Assembly: GCA_018296165.2 (NCBI GenBank)
Contig: JACKQL020000059.1
Span: 124,001-188,000, forward strand
From: Termitomyces sp. T153
Taxonomy: Eukaryota; Basidiomycota; Agaricomycetes; Agaricales; Lyophyllaceae
DNA: 64,000 bases
Reading direction: 5' to 3'
The notes under the pieces were generated by a model, which was given only the letters and a program-made list of their open reading frames with translations, made no database searches and was not told where the DNA came from. Below, in pieces: positions 34,905-47,608 of the stretch; positions within the stretch are counted from its first letter, which is position 1; every line of letters begins with the position of its first letter. Made by a program: the position numbers and the translations under genes.

Positions 34905-36057
34905 TGATGTGCTCCTATGCTACCTAGTGCCATGCAAGAAACCTAAAAAGAGAACCTAACACTAGTTCCTAGATAGGGTAGCTGGCAGTAGGAAGTTAAT
35001 AGTTGAGGGCAAGTCAGTAACTGTCCCAGAGAAGAAGAGCAAATGTGGGTGTGAAGTGTTAAGTTGAAAGAGTTGCTAGCACTAGCCTAAGTTACTAGAC
35101 AGTAATGGAGGGTTGCTAGTGCAATAAAACAAATGAAGACAAATTTGTTGCTAAGGCAAAGCAAACTTTAGCAATGAAAGAAGAGTTGGGTAGAGAAAGG
35201 AATGGAGGAGTGGCAACAAGGAGACTGAACAGAGGACAAATGCAAACTAATCACTAGCCATAGTTGCTAGCATTGCTGAGTTGAAATAATGCTAAGGGCA
35301 CCCATAGTTGGTACCATGCAAAGTTGAAGTCAAGGTCAGCAAGACTTGTCACTAAGTCATTGTCAATGAAGAGTGAGATATAGAGTAAGCAATAGAGACA
35401 AAATGAAGTCTCAAGCTGGTAAGCTTAGAGATAGAGGGATTCATTAGAAGTAGTATTTGATGAGAATAAGGTTTGATGATTAAGTGTCTATGTACAAGCA
35501 GTATTTATACTGTTTGAGGGTATAGTATGGGAAAAGAAACAAATAGTCACCACTAGTGACAGTGTCTGCCAAAGTGTTTATGATACATACAAAGTGTCAA
35601 TCTGTAACCAAGTGAAAGAATTAAGCAAAGTCTATGCATTGCATAATTGCAATAAATCTCAAAAAGAGCAAGTCCAATGTCAATACCTGAAGTGTAGATG
35701 CTGTTCAAGTATGTTTGTAAGCTTGACAAGGAAAATGATAAGTAAGAAGTTGCACAACTGGCAATATGTCCATACATGGTGGGAGAAAGCTATGTTGTTG
35801 GCAAGAAGTCACTAGCAATCATTGCTAAGAAAGGTCTTGGCCTTGTTGTTCTAGACCCAAAGTCCAGACTTCATGTGATGTTCCTTGTGATTGACAAGTC
35901 TTGTGGTCACTAAAATCTTGTGCAAAGGCTATGTCATTCCAGACCTTGGGGCTAAGCCTCATATGCTAAGTGTTGTGACTTGCCATGTTGGAATAGTCAG
36001 CTGCCGCTCAGTCCAAAATTGCCAAAATTGATGCTCAGCAACAAATGGGTTTTATCA
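34905..36057 (-). repeat. C 3' LTR
   Basis: 1153 bp, tgatgtgctcc ... aaatgggttttatca. Its last 430 bp match the 57584-58005 fragment. Confidence 0.7.
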
Positions 36058-36228
36058 TCCTCCCCTATGCTAAAATCATGACTGTCCTCAGGCAATCCAA
36101 GGTCTTGTAATTGCTTGCTTGATCTGTGCACCTAGATTAATGAGAATAAAACAGTTGGTGATTTCACTTGAGCTTCATCAACACTTCTTAATTTCTTCTT
36201 ATCTCATCCACATCTCAATCTTATTGCC

Positions 36229-36348
36229 ATGTTGTCTGAACTTGCCTCTCAGTTGGAGAAGATCACTATGGCCCATGCTTTTCTTGATTGGGTAGACTGC
36301 CTACTCTCTAGGGCCCATGCTTTGTTGGCAAAGGATCCTTGCTTGGCA
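36229..36348 (+). pseudogene. antisense ORF of family C, exon 1 start (interrupted)
   Basis: ATG at 36229: MLSELASQLEKITMAHAFLD, then RAHALLAKDPCLAV, cut by the B2 insertion within LAVT. It resumes in frame at 49168 (TIMFKTWLQ). The target duplication GTCAC encodes the shared Val-Thr. Confidence 0.6.
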
Positions 36349-36353
36349 GTCAC

Positions 36354-36706
36354 TATTAGGGGACTTCCATTTCCAACCTCTGTGACTGGTTCTAGCACCT
36401 CCACAGCTTGTTTGACATCTCTGGGGCTCTTTCCAGAACCCCAGAGATCTCCAGAGAACTCTGGAGTTCTCTGTATTACCTCAGCACTCATTGCCCTAGG
36501 GTTAGGAGTAGTTCCAGTCACCTATACAGTAGTTCCCATGCCTCTGCCACCTGCTGATGCGCTGTGCCAAGCAGTGGGGATCCTTAGACTTATTCTCTTT
36601 GGATTTAGTTACTAATTTGTATTATTGTCTACTCTGCTAATATACTTTGGATTCCTCTCTGCTAGCTGTGTGACTCTGATCCATTGCTCCAGAGGTTGCC
36701 CTTACA
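36354..36706 (+). repeat. B2 5' LTR
   Basis: TATTAGGGGACTTCC ... GTTGCCCTTACA, 353 bp. The family start TGTCAGG is altered by two transitions. Confidence 0.8.
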
Positions 36707-36812
36707 GCAGAACAAGTCTCCTAAAACTGGCCTGGAAGCCTTGCATAGCCATAAGGAACCTCCAAGCCACTATCCATCACTTCTCTGCCAGGATTAAGCA
36801 TTGCAGAGTTCT

Positions 36813-37980
36813 ATGTCTCAGTTCACCAACTCAGACACACCCTCAGAGGCCCCAGCCCCACAGAACAAAGCCTGGACTTGCCTGCTCCACCTAGAAACCC
36901 AGGTGCAATTAACACAATCATCTCTCACCCACTATATGACTGAACTCTCCCCTCCTGCAGCTGAGAAACCAGCTCCAGCTGCCATGGCACCCACTCTGGT
37001 GGCTCCAGTGACCCTGCAGCTGCAGATCCCTTGCCCAGTGCTGCCAGATGCATACAACAGTGCTTGCTCTAGCAGAGAGCAATTCCTACAGTCCTGCCTC
37101 ACCTACATCCACCTTAGTAGGGATGCTTTTGACTCCAATGCATTGAAAATAGCCTGGGTGCTATCATACATGAAGACCAGACATGCCTCTACCTATGTGC
37201 TGTGAGTTTTCCACTGTCCTGGAGGTGTGGAGAGCCTCCTGGACTGGGCCACCCTCAAGAAGGACTTTTGCATGGAGTTTTTTCCATTGGACCCTGCCAA
37301 GACAGCAGCACTGACACTGCATGACAGAAAGCAGTATGGACAAGGGAAGCATACATTGGATGGGTACATCAACTTGTTCCAAGCTCTGGTTGAACAGGCC
37401 ATCTACCCCAATGGCTTCCAGCTGTGCCTCACCTTCTGGAATGGCTTGCACCCTGCTTTGGTGGAACACATTGACAGCCTGGTGGAGGGTTGCCCTGACA
37501 ATGAAAAGATTGTGTCATGGTATGAGGTGGCCTGGGACCAATGGCAGCTCATGGAGATATGGAGGGAGCTCTGCTGCCCCCATTCCATAATGTGCCCCAT
37601 TCTGGTCAGCAACTTCTGCCACCCCATGCCTACTCACCCAGCACCAGCCCTTGCTCCAGCTGCCCCTGCCACTCATCCCCTACTCCTGGGAATTTCCATG
37701 GATGTGGACATGGCCCAACAACTATGCATGGCCCTGCTGTTATGCTGGAGATGAAAGAAGCCTGGGCACTTTGCATGGCACTGTTCCCTGGGCCTGAAGG
37801 TCCACTACCTTTCTACAGCAGAGCAGGAGGAAGTTCTCCTGCAGCCCCTAGCTGCAAAAGATGCTGCTGGAGCTCCATCACTGAATGAGCCCTCATTGGA
37901 GTTGACCCAGAGGAAGCCAATGTGAGCACCTCACCTCTGGAGCTAGAGAAGGATTTTTAGTCAAGCAATGGATGAGGTGT
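36813..37980 (+). pseudogene. B2 gag with CCHC knuckle
   Basis: ATG at 36813 (MSQFTNSDTPSEAPAPQNKA). Capsid-like part: DSNALKIAWVLSYMKTRH, KTAALTLHDRKQYGQG, YEVAWDQWQLMEIW. Then a Pro/Ala-rich stretch, MDVDMAQQ, and the remains of a knuckle (KKPGHFAWHC; the first Cys pair is off frame). It ends in SLELTQRKP. Stops and frameshifts are frequent. Confidence 0.7.
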
Positions 37981-38178
37981 ACACCTCCATTGCTAGGTGC
38001 TAACAGGTTTTCTTGTCTGTCAATAGAAAATGAAACTGCCTTTTCCAATGCCCTTCATTCTGAGACAGAAGAACCTCAAAGCCCCCTTCTAGATGTACAA
38101 ACACTAACTCCAGAGCCCCCACCAAGCTCTCCCACACCTCTGAAGGTCTGACAGTGCAGCCCCACTTGGGCATGCCAA

Positions 38179-38660
38179 ATGCCCCAACAGTATGTGATGG
38201 CCTCTGGCTTATCCACCCATTCCTTGTGCCTTGATGTGGAAATCGAGATGACAGACACCCAGCAAAACCACAGAGTTGCAGCTCTCCTAGACAGTAGAGC
38301 AATGGGACTTTTTCTGGACTTGGAGTTTGTCAAATGCTATGGCCTAACCATGCAGCCTCTTTCCAAGCCCATTCCTGTCTACAACATCAATAGAACACCC
38401 AACAAAGCTGGCACAATTAGCTCCATGGTCGACCTGGTTCTCCACTAGTGGAACTACATGGAGTGCACCATATTTGCTGTCACCAGCTTAGGAAGGCAAG
38501 ACATGATCCTTGGGTTCATGTGGCTCTGAGAGCATAACCCCAATGTTGATTGGATCAAAGGAGAGGTGACCATGAGTAGATGCCCTAGAAAGTGCTCTGC
38601 CTATGCTGCAGAGGCCAGAGTGGAGCATTGGACTCAAGTCTGAGAATATGCAGCCATCTG
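38179..38660 (+). pseudogene. B2 protease
   Basis: Reads VAALLDSRAMGLFLDLEFVK, NRTPNKAGTISSMVDLVLH, then ILGFMWL and NPNVDWIKGEV. In the family the catalytic site is DSGA; here D-S-R-A, so the Gly is lost (GGA to AGA type). Confidence 0.6.
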
Positions 38661-38989
38661 CGCATGTCATGCTGGCCCTCTCCCCTTTGCTGATTTAGAC
38701 CTCCTGGACCCCCTGCCTCTGGCATGCCCTCATAGAGAGGCCCTCTATAAGGACAATTGGAGCAATGGCAGAGCCCTGGAGGAGGAGCATGGAGGGGAGT
38801 TTGGTGGTATATGCAAACCAGTGCTTCCAGACAAAGCAATAGAGGTGGGAGATCAAATTTATGTTACCACTGTCCACTTGTTGCCCTCCATCACAGAGAT
38901 CAGGGCTAGCCAGACTACATCCCAGCAGCTGGCCCAGGCCTTTGCTGCCAATGCTGCACCTTGAGAGTTCTAGGATGTAGTACCCCCCT

Positions 38990-40420
38990 ACTTGCATGCA
39001 TTTGAGGACATGTTCTTCAAGGCCTCCTTTGACTTGCTTCCAGAGTGCAAGAGGTGGGACCATGCCATCAAACTGCTGCCTAACTCAGCACCCTGTAGCT
39101 GTAAGGTCTACCCCCTCATGCTCAGAAAACAGGACGAGCTCAATGCTTTCCTCTAGGAGAACTTGGACTCTGATCATATCCATCCATCCAAATTCCTGAT
39201 GGCTTCTCTAGTCTTCTTCATCAAAAAGAAGGATGGCTCCCTTCAACTGGTACAGGACTATTGGGTACTCAACACTATGATGGTGAAGAATTGCTACCCT
39301 CTCCCCCTCATCTCCAAGCTCATCAACAACCTCCAGAGCATGCAATACTTCACTAAACTGAATGTCCGGTGGGGTTACAACAATGTGCACATTCAGGAGA
39401 GAGATGAGTGGAAGGCAGCCTTCTGGACTGACTGGGAATTGTTCAAGCCACTTGTTATGTTCTTTGGTCTCACCAACAGCCCAGCCACCTTCCAGACCAT
39501 GATGAATGACATCTTCTGGGACCTCATTGCAGAGGGTGTAGTGTGCATGTATCTCAACAACATCCTCATCTACACCAAAATGCTGGAGGAACACCATCAG
39601 ATCACTTGTCTTATTCTGGAACACCTCTGCCAGCACCAGCTCTACCTCAAGCTGGAGAAGTGCAAGTTTGAACAAACCTGGATTAAGTACCTTGGCCTGA
39701 TTATCTCCTACAGAACTGTGGAGATGGACCTGGTGAAGATAGCAGGTGTGGTGGAGTGGCCAGAGCTCTGGAACAAGGAGGTATAGGCATTCCTTGGTTT
39801 TGCAAACTTCTACTGGAGATTCATCCAGGACTTCTCACATCATGCCTGCCTGGTGTTTGACTCAACAGGAAAAGATGTTATGTGGAGCTGGGGACCTCCA
39901 GAGCAGATGGCCTTTGATACTCTCAAGTGCACTATGACCTCCAGACCTGTTCTCCTCTTCCTGGACAACAGCTCTCCCTTCCGCATCGATGCCAACAGCT
40001 CCAGATTTGCCACTGGGGCAGTGCTCTCACAGCAATCTCCAGAGGATGGGAAGTGGCACCTGGTGGCCTAATACTCCAAAAGCCTAAATGCAGTGGAGCA
40101 GAACTACAAGATCCATGACAAGGAGATATTGGCCATCATCTGGTCATTTGAGGAGTGGCAGCACTTCCTAAAAGGCATGCAGCACAAGTTTGAGGTCTGG
40201 ACAGATCACAAGAACCTTGAATACTTCCAGACTACCAAGAAGCTCAATTGCCAGCAGGCCCAATGGTCCCTCTACCTTGCCAACTTTGACTTCTCCTTGC
40301 ACCACAAGCCTGGCCAGAGCATGGGAAAACCAGATGCCCTGTCTTGGAGGGTGGACCATGGAACAGAGAAAGGGAATAACAGTAACATTGTGCTCCTCTG
40401 CCCTGAATTGTTTGCAACCT
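38990..40420 (+). pseudogene. B2 reverse transcriptase and RNase H
   Basis: RT blocks: KFLMASLVFFIKKKDGSLQL, NCYPLPLISKLINNLQ, FFGLTNSPATFQTMMNDIF, VCMYLNNILIYTK. The catalytic YxDD reads YLNN; both changes are CpG to CpA on the coding strand. Then the thumb (YLKLEKCKFEQ, FLGFANFYWRFI). The RNase H part has DKEILAIIWSFEEWQHFL, VWTDHKNLEYF, HHKPGQSMGKPDALSWR. Two large open stretches remain (39163-39786 and 40093-40422) but they are separated by stops. The enzyme is dead. Confidence 0.8.
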
Positions 40421-40439
40421 GAGCCATGGAGGGCCTAGT

Positions 40440-41042
40440 TGTTGACAGGGCAGAGGCAGACATTCTCTGGGACATCTGATGGGGTAATAGGGACAGTCAA
40501 TAGGAGCTTGTGGTGCAGGCCACTCAGACACTGAAGTCAGGGCATGCTACTAGTGTTAAGGCAGTCTGCACTGATGAATGGGCTCTCCAAGACAAAATCC
40601 TGACCTTCTGAGACTATATCTACATTCCCAACATCCCAGAGCTCTGTCAGAGGATTGTGGAGCAACACCATGACTCCTGCATTGCAGGGCACCCTGGGCA
40701 GTGGAAGACACCAGAGTTAGTATCATGGAACTACTGGTAGCCCCAGGTGTCCCGGTACATTGGGTCCTACACTAGTATCTGTGATCTCTGCCTCTGGACC
40801 AAGCCCCAATGCCAACTCCCCTATGGACAGTTACACCCACTACCAGTGCCTGCACAATGATGGAGCATAGCATCTGTGGACTTCATTGTAGAGCTTCCCA
40901 ATGCCCATAGTTACAACACAATCATGGTGGTGGTAGATCTGTATGGCAAGAGAGCACACTTCATTCCAACCCACACCACCTGCTCTGCCATGGGTGCTGC
41001 AAACCTGTACTGGAGGAATGTCTGGAAGCTCCATGGCCTCTC
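40440..41042 (+). pseudogene. B2 integrase, N-terminal part
   Basis: HHCC zinc region (RIVEQHHDSCIAGHPGQW ... SICDLCLWTKPQC) and the start of the core with the first catalytic Asp (VDFIVELPNAHSYNTIMVVV). Cut after WRNVWKLHGL by the level 6 insertion; it resumes at 47823. Confidence 0.75.
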
Positions 41043-42028
41043 TGTCACGACCTGTCCCCTGGACCCCTGCACATTGTCCAGCAACCTCCCAATTCCCCAA
41101 AGCCCCCGATGCTCCGCCGAACTTCCGCCCATGCCCCGCACCTATCTCAGCTAACTCCAATGCCTCCCTGGCTAACTCTGATGGCCCCCTGGCCAACTTT
41201 GATGCCTTCCCCACAGCCACTGACACTTACCCTGGATCTCCTGAACCCTGAGAACCACCCCCGCTGTTCCCAATCTCCGCCACCCATCACCAACTCAACA
41301 CCCTGGTTCCTCCAACCCATTCCAGAGTATGACGACAACCTCGGGGCAACCCGCATTCCCAAATGATCCCATCAATGTATCAGCGTGGCCTGACCCTTGA
41401 TCGCAACCGACACCCGCCCACTCCGTCAAGCTCTGCCAAGCCCCACCGCTGCAGCCGACGTACTCCGAAGTTCTCCGGTAGTCAGTATATAAGATGTCAA
41501 GTAGCTCTTTGTACTCTAGTCTTGATATTGCTTAACATTACCTATGGTCTGATTGTTTCCTTGTGTTTCGTGTTTTGTGTTTTGTGTTTCGTGATTCGTT
41601 TTCCTTAATCTCAGTCTCCCAGCCTTATCTCAGTCTCCCGGTCTTATCTCAGTCTCCCAGTCTTATCTCAGTCTCCTGGTCTTGTCTTGTCTCCATTTTG
41701 CTATCATTCTCATTATTGTTTCATATCTCCACTTGAATCTACTCCTGTTCCATCTCGACTCCATTTTATTTCGTCTGACGCTGTCTCGGTGACTCCATCC
41801 GGCCGTTGTGCCCAAGTCTTCCTCAACCTTAACAACCTCATGAACTCCGCGATTACAATTACAAACCCTGACACTTTTTCACCAGGTCCAAACCTCACTC
41901 TTCGCTCGGTCCCAGACTCCATCAACCCCAATTGATCTCCCATCAAACCCCAGCTCCGCTCCCATTGATTGCATAGCTGCCTACTCCTTCACATCCGCGA
42001 ATCTCCCATACGGTCTTCTGCCTGAACC

Positions 42029-43194
42029 TGTCAGGTTCCGCTGACCTCGAGGGCTCAGCTGCACTGGGCGAGTCCTTACTAGGCGGGCGTGATCCCCTTG
42101 CACTGGTAACCGAACACTCGAAAATGTCCGGGCACTGATGGCTTGTGCGGATAGTCGGTGGGATGTGATCCGGACAGATCCGGGGAGGTCCAGAGAAGTC
42201 AGATTGCGAGGAAACGGGATGGTCTTGGCGGGGTTCAGGCAGAAGACCGTATGGGAGATTTGCAGAAGCAAAGGAGTAGGCGGCTGTGTGATCAATGGGA
42301 GCGGAGCCAGGGTTTGATGGGAGATCAATTGGAGTTGATGGAGTCCAGGACCGAGCAAAGAGCAAGGTTCGGACCTGGTGAAAGAGTGTCGGGGTTCGTG
42401 ATTGTAATCGCGGAGTTTGTGAGGTCGTTTAGGTTGATGAGGACTTGGGCACAATGGCCAGATGGAGTCACCAAGATAGCGTCAGACAAAATGGAATGGG
42501 GTTGATATGGAACAAGAGTAGATTCGAGTGGAGATACGAAACGATAACAAGAACAATAATGAAATGGAGACAAGACAAGACCAGGAGACTGAGATAAGAC
42601 CGGGAGACTGAGATAAGACCGGGAGACTGAGAGTAAGGAGAACGAGACACAAAACCAAAACATGAAACACAAAAAGGAAACAATCAGACCATAGGTAATG
42701 TTAAGCAATATCAAGACTAGAGTATGAAGAGCTACTCGACGACTTATATACTGACTACCGGAGAACTTTGGGGTACATCGGCTGCAGCGGTGGGGCTTGG
42801 CAGAGCTTGACGGAGTGGGCGGGTGTCGGTTGCGATCAAGGGTCAGGCCACGCTGATACGTTGATGGGATCATTTGGGAACGCGGGTTGCCCCGAGGTTG
42901 TTGTGATACTCCGGAATAGGTTGGAGGAACCAGGGTGTTGAGTTGATGATGGGTGGCAAAGATCGGGAACAGCGGGGGTGGTTCTCGGGGTTTGGGAGAT
43001 CCAGGGTAAGTGTCAGTGGCTGCGGGGAAGGCATCGAAGTTGGCCAGGGGGCTGTCGGAGTTAGCCAGGGAGGTGTCGGAGTTAGCCGAAATAGGCGCGG
43101 GGCATGGGCAGAAGTTCGGCGGAGTGTCAGGGGTTTTTTGAGGGTCGGGGGGTTGATGGACAATGTGCGGGGGTTCAGGGGATGGGTTGTGACA
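42029..43194 (-). repeat. A-minus 3' LTR
   Basis: tgtcaggttccgctgacc ... gatgggttgtgaca on plus. It contains repeated gggagactgagataagacc units at about 42590-42640, one unit more than its partner LTR. Confidence 0.85.
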
Positions 43195-46100
43195 TCACCC
43201 CCCCTTCAGCGTCGAGACCCTTTGAGACATGGGGGGCAGGACAGGGATTGGCGGGGCATGAGAGTCGAAGCTGAGCAATATTGATCAATCTGCAGCGAGT
43301 GATAGCAGCGTGGGAGACAAAGTCGAAGTGCGGCCGCCGCTTTGTCAGGGTTCTCCTCAATCAATTAAAAGCTTTGGACGTACCCCAGAATTTCCCAAAT
43401 TTCGTCATGTCTTCCCCCAGCAATCCAGTAGTCTCTCCCGCCGATTTGGATGAGGTGGTGGTGTACAACAGCGGGGGGGAGGAGTTTGAGCATTGGTGCC
43501 GCGCTAGCGTCAGGGACCGGAGTCATAAGTGGTGTTGGCTTGTCTTTTCAGAATGACTGACGGGGCTTTTGTAGAGTTGTCCATGGTGGTGGTGGTGGAT
43601 TTTCCGGGGGTTCCGAAATGGACCAAGTTTTGTCCCACGTTGCCAAAGGGAAAGGGGGCATCCTTGGCGGTGATTCGGGGGAAGCGTCGAGCCTCGTTTC
43701 TTGTTGCTCTCAGACTTGCTGCCTCCCTCGCCTTGTTGTATATATAGTTTTTTGTATGCAAACATGTCCTTTTCTTGGTCCCTGGGCATGCGAAGTGGGG
43801 TTTTAGTTTGTATGAGGGCAAAGTAAGTGAAACATGCAGGGGTGTGAGAGGGAGTTGAATCCCTAGTGAATCCAGAGGCGGGGGTTACGCCTGCTAGTGC
43901 CGTCTGTGCTGGCTAGTCCCAGGGTTTGTCGAGACGGGGCGGGGCATCGCAGGGAGGGCTCCCGAGGTTTGGTGGGGGTGGTGGGAGTTCTCCGGTGGAG
44001 TTCCATGGCATTTCGGAGCGGTGTTATTGAGTTCAATTCTTGGAATTTCCGACCAGGGGTGTAGGGGTTTTCTTTTGTCTGTGGCGGGGACGTGTGCCGT
44101 ATTGGTATTGGAGGGCAGACCTTCGAATCTCTCACAGTGCCCAGTGGGTCCAGGGCTTTGGTTTTCTTGGTAGTGTGGTTGGCGGGGGGGAGGGGAAACG
44201 GAGGTCTTTCCGTGATCTGGCCCTTGTGCCGGCACTGGTGGCAAAGGCAGCAGGGCCTTCTTCATTGGTGGGGTTCGGTGAGGCGAGGTTCATCCTCGCA
44301 GCATAGTTGGTCTGGGTCGGGATTGTGTTCCGGAGTGTTGCGTCTGTGGATGGGCATGTTTCGAGTGGTGCTTTGGTGTGCTCCGGAGTGTCGATGACCG
44401 AGGGGGCAGGATGTGGGGTGATCAGTCCCAACCAGTTCCTTTGGGGTCTGGGGCCATAATTTGAGGTTCTGGATCATCTACGTGACATTGCTTTCCTGAC
44501 CAAAGGTAAGTCCCGAGATGGACAGAGGGGTCTTATGTATTTCTGATACTCCCCCAAGTTTGGAGGTCTGTTGGAGTTGTGTTGGTGGATGTTTCTTTTG
44601 GGCAGCGTGGGGGTTGGTTGGGGAATGGCCCGCCTCAGCGGAGATCCTTCGGGGCTCGTCCCGAGGGTTGTTCCTACCTGGGGTCGATGGTTCCTTCATT
44701 GGGGAAGAAGTGGGTGGTCCCGGAGTTGACACAAGGGTCACTCAGTGGGGGTTTGTGGGTTGTTCATGGTTGTTGGGGGGCGGTGGAGAGGTCGGCCGCG
44801 GGGAGGCACTGGAGTGGGGCTCCCTGGGAGTCGCGGCAGGGTTGAGGCAACTCTTTATTTGTGTTCCGGAGCGGCCCGGAGATTGTTGCAAATGCGGGGT
44901 GGCAGTGGGGAGAGGCACCGCTCGCTTCTTGGGGAAGGCATCAGCAACCTTTGGGGTACTCCAAGAGATTACTTTGCATGTGGCCTGCTTCTGGGTACTC
45001 CAAAGAGGATACTTGTATGTGGCTTGCTTCTGGATGCTCCGATGATGTGGTCCCTGTTTGACGGACATAGCGGGTGGTGACTTATGTCGCGGAGTTGGGG
45101 CTACCAGGGCATCATTGTTGGGCTGGCGCCGTGAGTTCTCTTGATCAAATGTCATGGTTGGAGCGGAGGCTCTGGAGTCGTGTTGCCAGGGTCCGGAGCT
45201 GTGTTGAGGGGTTCGGAGGGGGTCAGAGGGGTGGGCTGGGCAGTTTGGGCTGGCGTGGGGTTGTTTGGGTTGTCAAGCCAGGGCGGGGAGTCCTTTAAGG
45301 ATACCAGAGCGTGTGCCCTTTGGGTTGTCAGGTAGCTTGAGCGGCTGGTCGATGTGTTCTGGATGGTGGTGGGGCTTCTCCCTCCCTTATATGAACATGT
45401 CAGCGAGTTCAGAGTACTTGGGGGAACTACTTTGTATAGGGTCCTTTTTCCTATAGTTAGTTTGGGGTGGCTCCTATGCTGGGGGTTTCTTCATGGGAGG
45501 CGGCGGGGTCTGGGGGTGGAGTTTAGGTTTGGGGGTGACATGCGGGGAGGTTTGGCATCCAGGGTCCTCGTTGTCGAGGGTTCCGGATTGTGTGGGGAAG
45601 GTGATGAAATAGCGGCGCGGTCCGGAGTTGTCCCTTGTTGAGAGTGGGGTGCCATGGGTCTCCTCGTTAACCTTGGGGTTGTGTTTTTTTGGCAGCAGGG
45701 TGCGTATCCGTTCTTTTCCTGACCGTCTAGAGGCTCGGGGATGTCTTGGTCTTGTTCTGGGGTTGTCAAGGTCACGTCGGAGGTGTCGGGGCCCCTTTAT
45801 TTGTTGGGCGGAGGTGACGGCCAAGTCGACCGAGGTCCGGAAGCAGGTTCTGGGGTTGGAGCGTATCCTAGGTCTGGGGTTCTTGCTCTGTTGTTGGTGA
45901 TTAGTTGCATCGGTCTTCGGGGTTGCTAGTGGTTCAGTGGATCCACAGGTGGGCTTTGGGGAAGCGCATTCTCAGTGGTCTCATCGTGGCTGGCAATCCT
46001 TTGTGCAATGGGTGACTGTCTTGCGGCGGGTTGGCATTATTGTTTGTTGGAGGGTTGTCGCGGTGCCAGAGACATTGTCGCTCATTTGGTCGGGTGGTCA

Positions 46101-46460
46101 CTGGGTTTTGGAATGCTGTTCTTTGGGTGATGTCGGGGTCCACTTTGTGCGAGGGAATGGAGTTGGCAGAGAGGGTAAGGGTGGGGTGGGAGATGATTTG
46201 ACGGTTTGCGTGAGGGGTTGGAGGTTGGGTGTGAGTTAGGGAGGGTGTCCATGGGGGGAGCCGTTGTATGGATGTAACTGGAGCGGAGGGGACGTTTGGT
46301 GTCAGATCTGCGACTCAATGTGCCTCGGCAAATTGGGCAGGGCTGTATGAATCATAAGGGTTTCCAGGCATGGGTAGACCATAGACATCGGAGTTATTTG
46401 ATCATGTGTGCAGAGATAATGTGGGCATCACAGACGGGGTAAGGTAGAGTCTTGATATTA
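43195..46460 (-). other. A-minus internal region, no intact ORF
   Basis: Minus frames are Pro-rich and stop-broken, with a decayed gag leader near 46380-46430, a YSELADMF spacer-like fragment near 45400 and the SEIHKTPLSISGLTFGQ block at 44490-44545, all shared with A-plus. The longest frames (45474-45824, 44742-45155) show no known domain. Because this copy is young and CpG-rich, absence of pol is original and not just decay. Confidence 0.6.
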
Positions 46461-47608
46461 TGTCAGGTTCCACTGACCTTGGGGGCTCAGCTGCACTGGG
46501 CAAGTCCTTATTAGGCAGGCGTGATCCCCTTGCACTGGTAACCGAACACTCGAAAACGTCCAGGCACTGATTGCTTGTGTGGATAGTCAGTGGGATGTGA
46601 TCCAAACAGGTCCAGGGAGGTTTGGAGAAGTCAGATTGCGAGGAAACGGGATGGTCTTGGCGGGGTTCAGGCAGAAGACCGTATGGGAGATTTGCAGAAG
46701 CAAAGGAGTAGGCGGCTGTGTGATCAATGGGAGCGGAGCCAGGGTTTGATGGGAGATCAATTGGAGTTGATGGAGTCCAGGACCGAGCAAAGAGCAAGGT
46801 TCGGACCTGGTGAAAGAGTGTCGGGGTTTGTGATCGTAATTGCGGAGTTTGTGAGGTCATTTAGGTTGATGAGGACTTGGGCACAATGGCCAGATGGAGT
46901 CACCAAGACAGCGTCAGACGAAATGGAATGGGGTTGATATGGAACAAGAGTAGATTCGAGTGGAGATACGAAATGATAACAAGAACAATAATGAAATGGA
47001 GACAAGACAAGACCAGGAGACTGAGATAAGACCGGGAGACTGAGAGTAAGGAGAACGAGACACAAAACACAAAACATGAAACACAAAAAGGAAACAATCA
47101 GACCATAGGTAATGTTAAGCAATATCAAGACTAGAGTACAAAGAGCTACTCGACGACTTATATACTGACTACCGGAGAACTTCGGGGTACGTCGGCTGCA
47201 ATGGCAGGGCTTGGCAGAGCTCGACGGAGTGGGCAGGTGTTGGTTGCAATTGAGGATCAGGCCGTGCTGATATGTTGATGGGATCATTGGGGAATGCGAG
47301 TCGCCCCGAGGTTGTTGTGATACTCCGGAATAGGTTGGAGGAACCAGGGTGTTGAGTTGATGATGGGTGGCAAAGATCGGGAACAGCGGGGGTGGTTCTT
47401 GGGGTTCAGGAGATCCAGGGTAAGTGTCAGTGGCTGCAGGGAAGGCATCGAAGTTGGCCAGGAGGCCATCGGAGTTAGCTGGGGAGGTGTCGGAGTTAGC
47501 CGAAATAGGCGCGGGGCATGGGCAGAAGTTCAGCGGAGTGTTGGGGGTTTTTTGGGGGTCGGGGGGTTGATGGACGATGTGTGGGGGTTCAGGGGATGGG
47601 TCATGACA
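46461..47608 (-). repeat. A-minus 5' LTR
   Basis: tgtcaggttccactgacc ... gatgggtcatgaca on plus, partner of 42029-43194. Confidence 0.85.

Larger units (their letters stand above)
42029..47608 (-). mobile_element. A-minus: complete family A element without pol (nest level 7)
   Basis: LTRs 42029-43194 (1166 bp) and 46461-47608 (1148 bp), target duplication GAACC at 42024-42028 and 47609-47613, inserted into the level 6 solo LTR. Self-priming PBS at about 46448-46460 and polypurine tract (rc of tcacccccccttcag) at 43195-43209. The internal 3.27 kb has no RT or integrase. CpG is abundant, and the two LTRs differ mostly by CpG transitions, so this is the youngest insertion of the nest. Confidence 0.85.

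Noticed and set aside
43281..43821. Plus-strand frames in A-minus (91 and 72 aa) as a homologue of the antisense Cys-cluster ORF
   Set aside because: No matching cysteine spacing or flanking segments were found, so they are not counted as a third copy.
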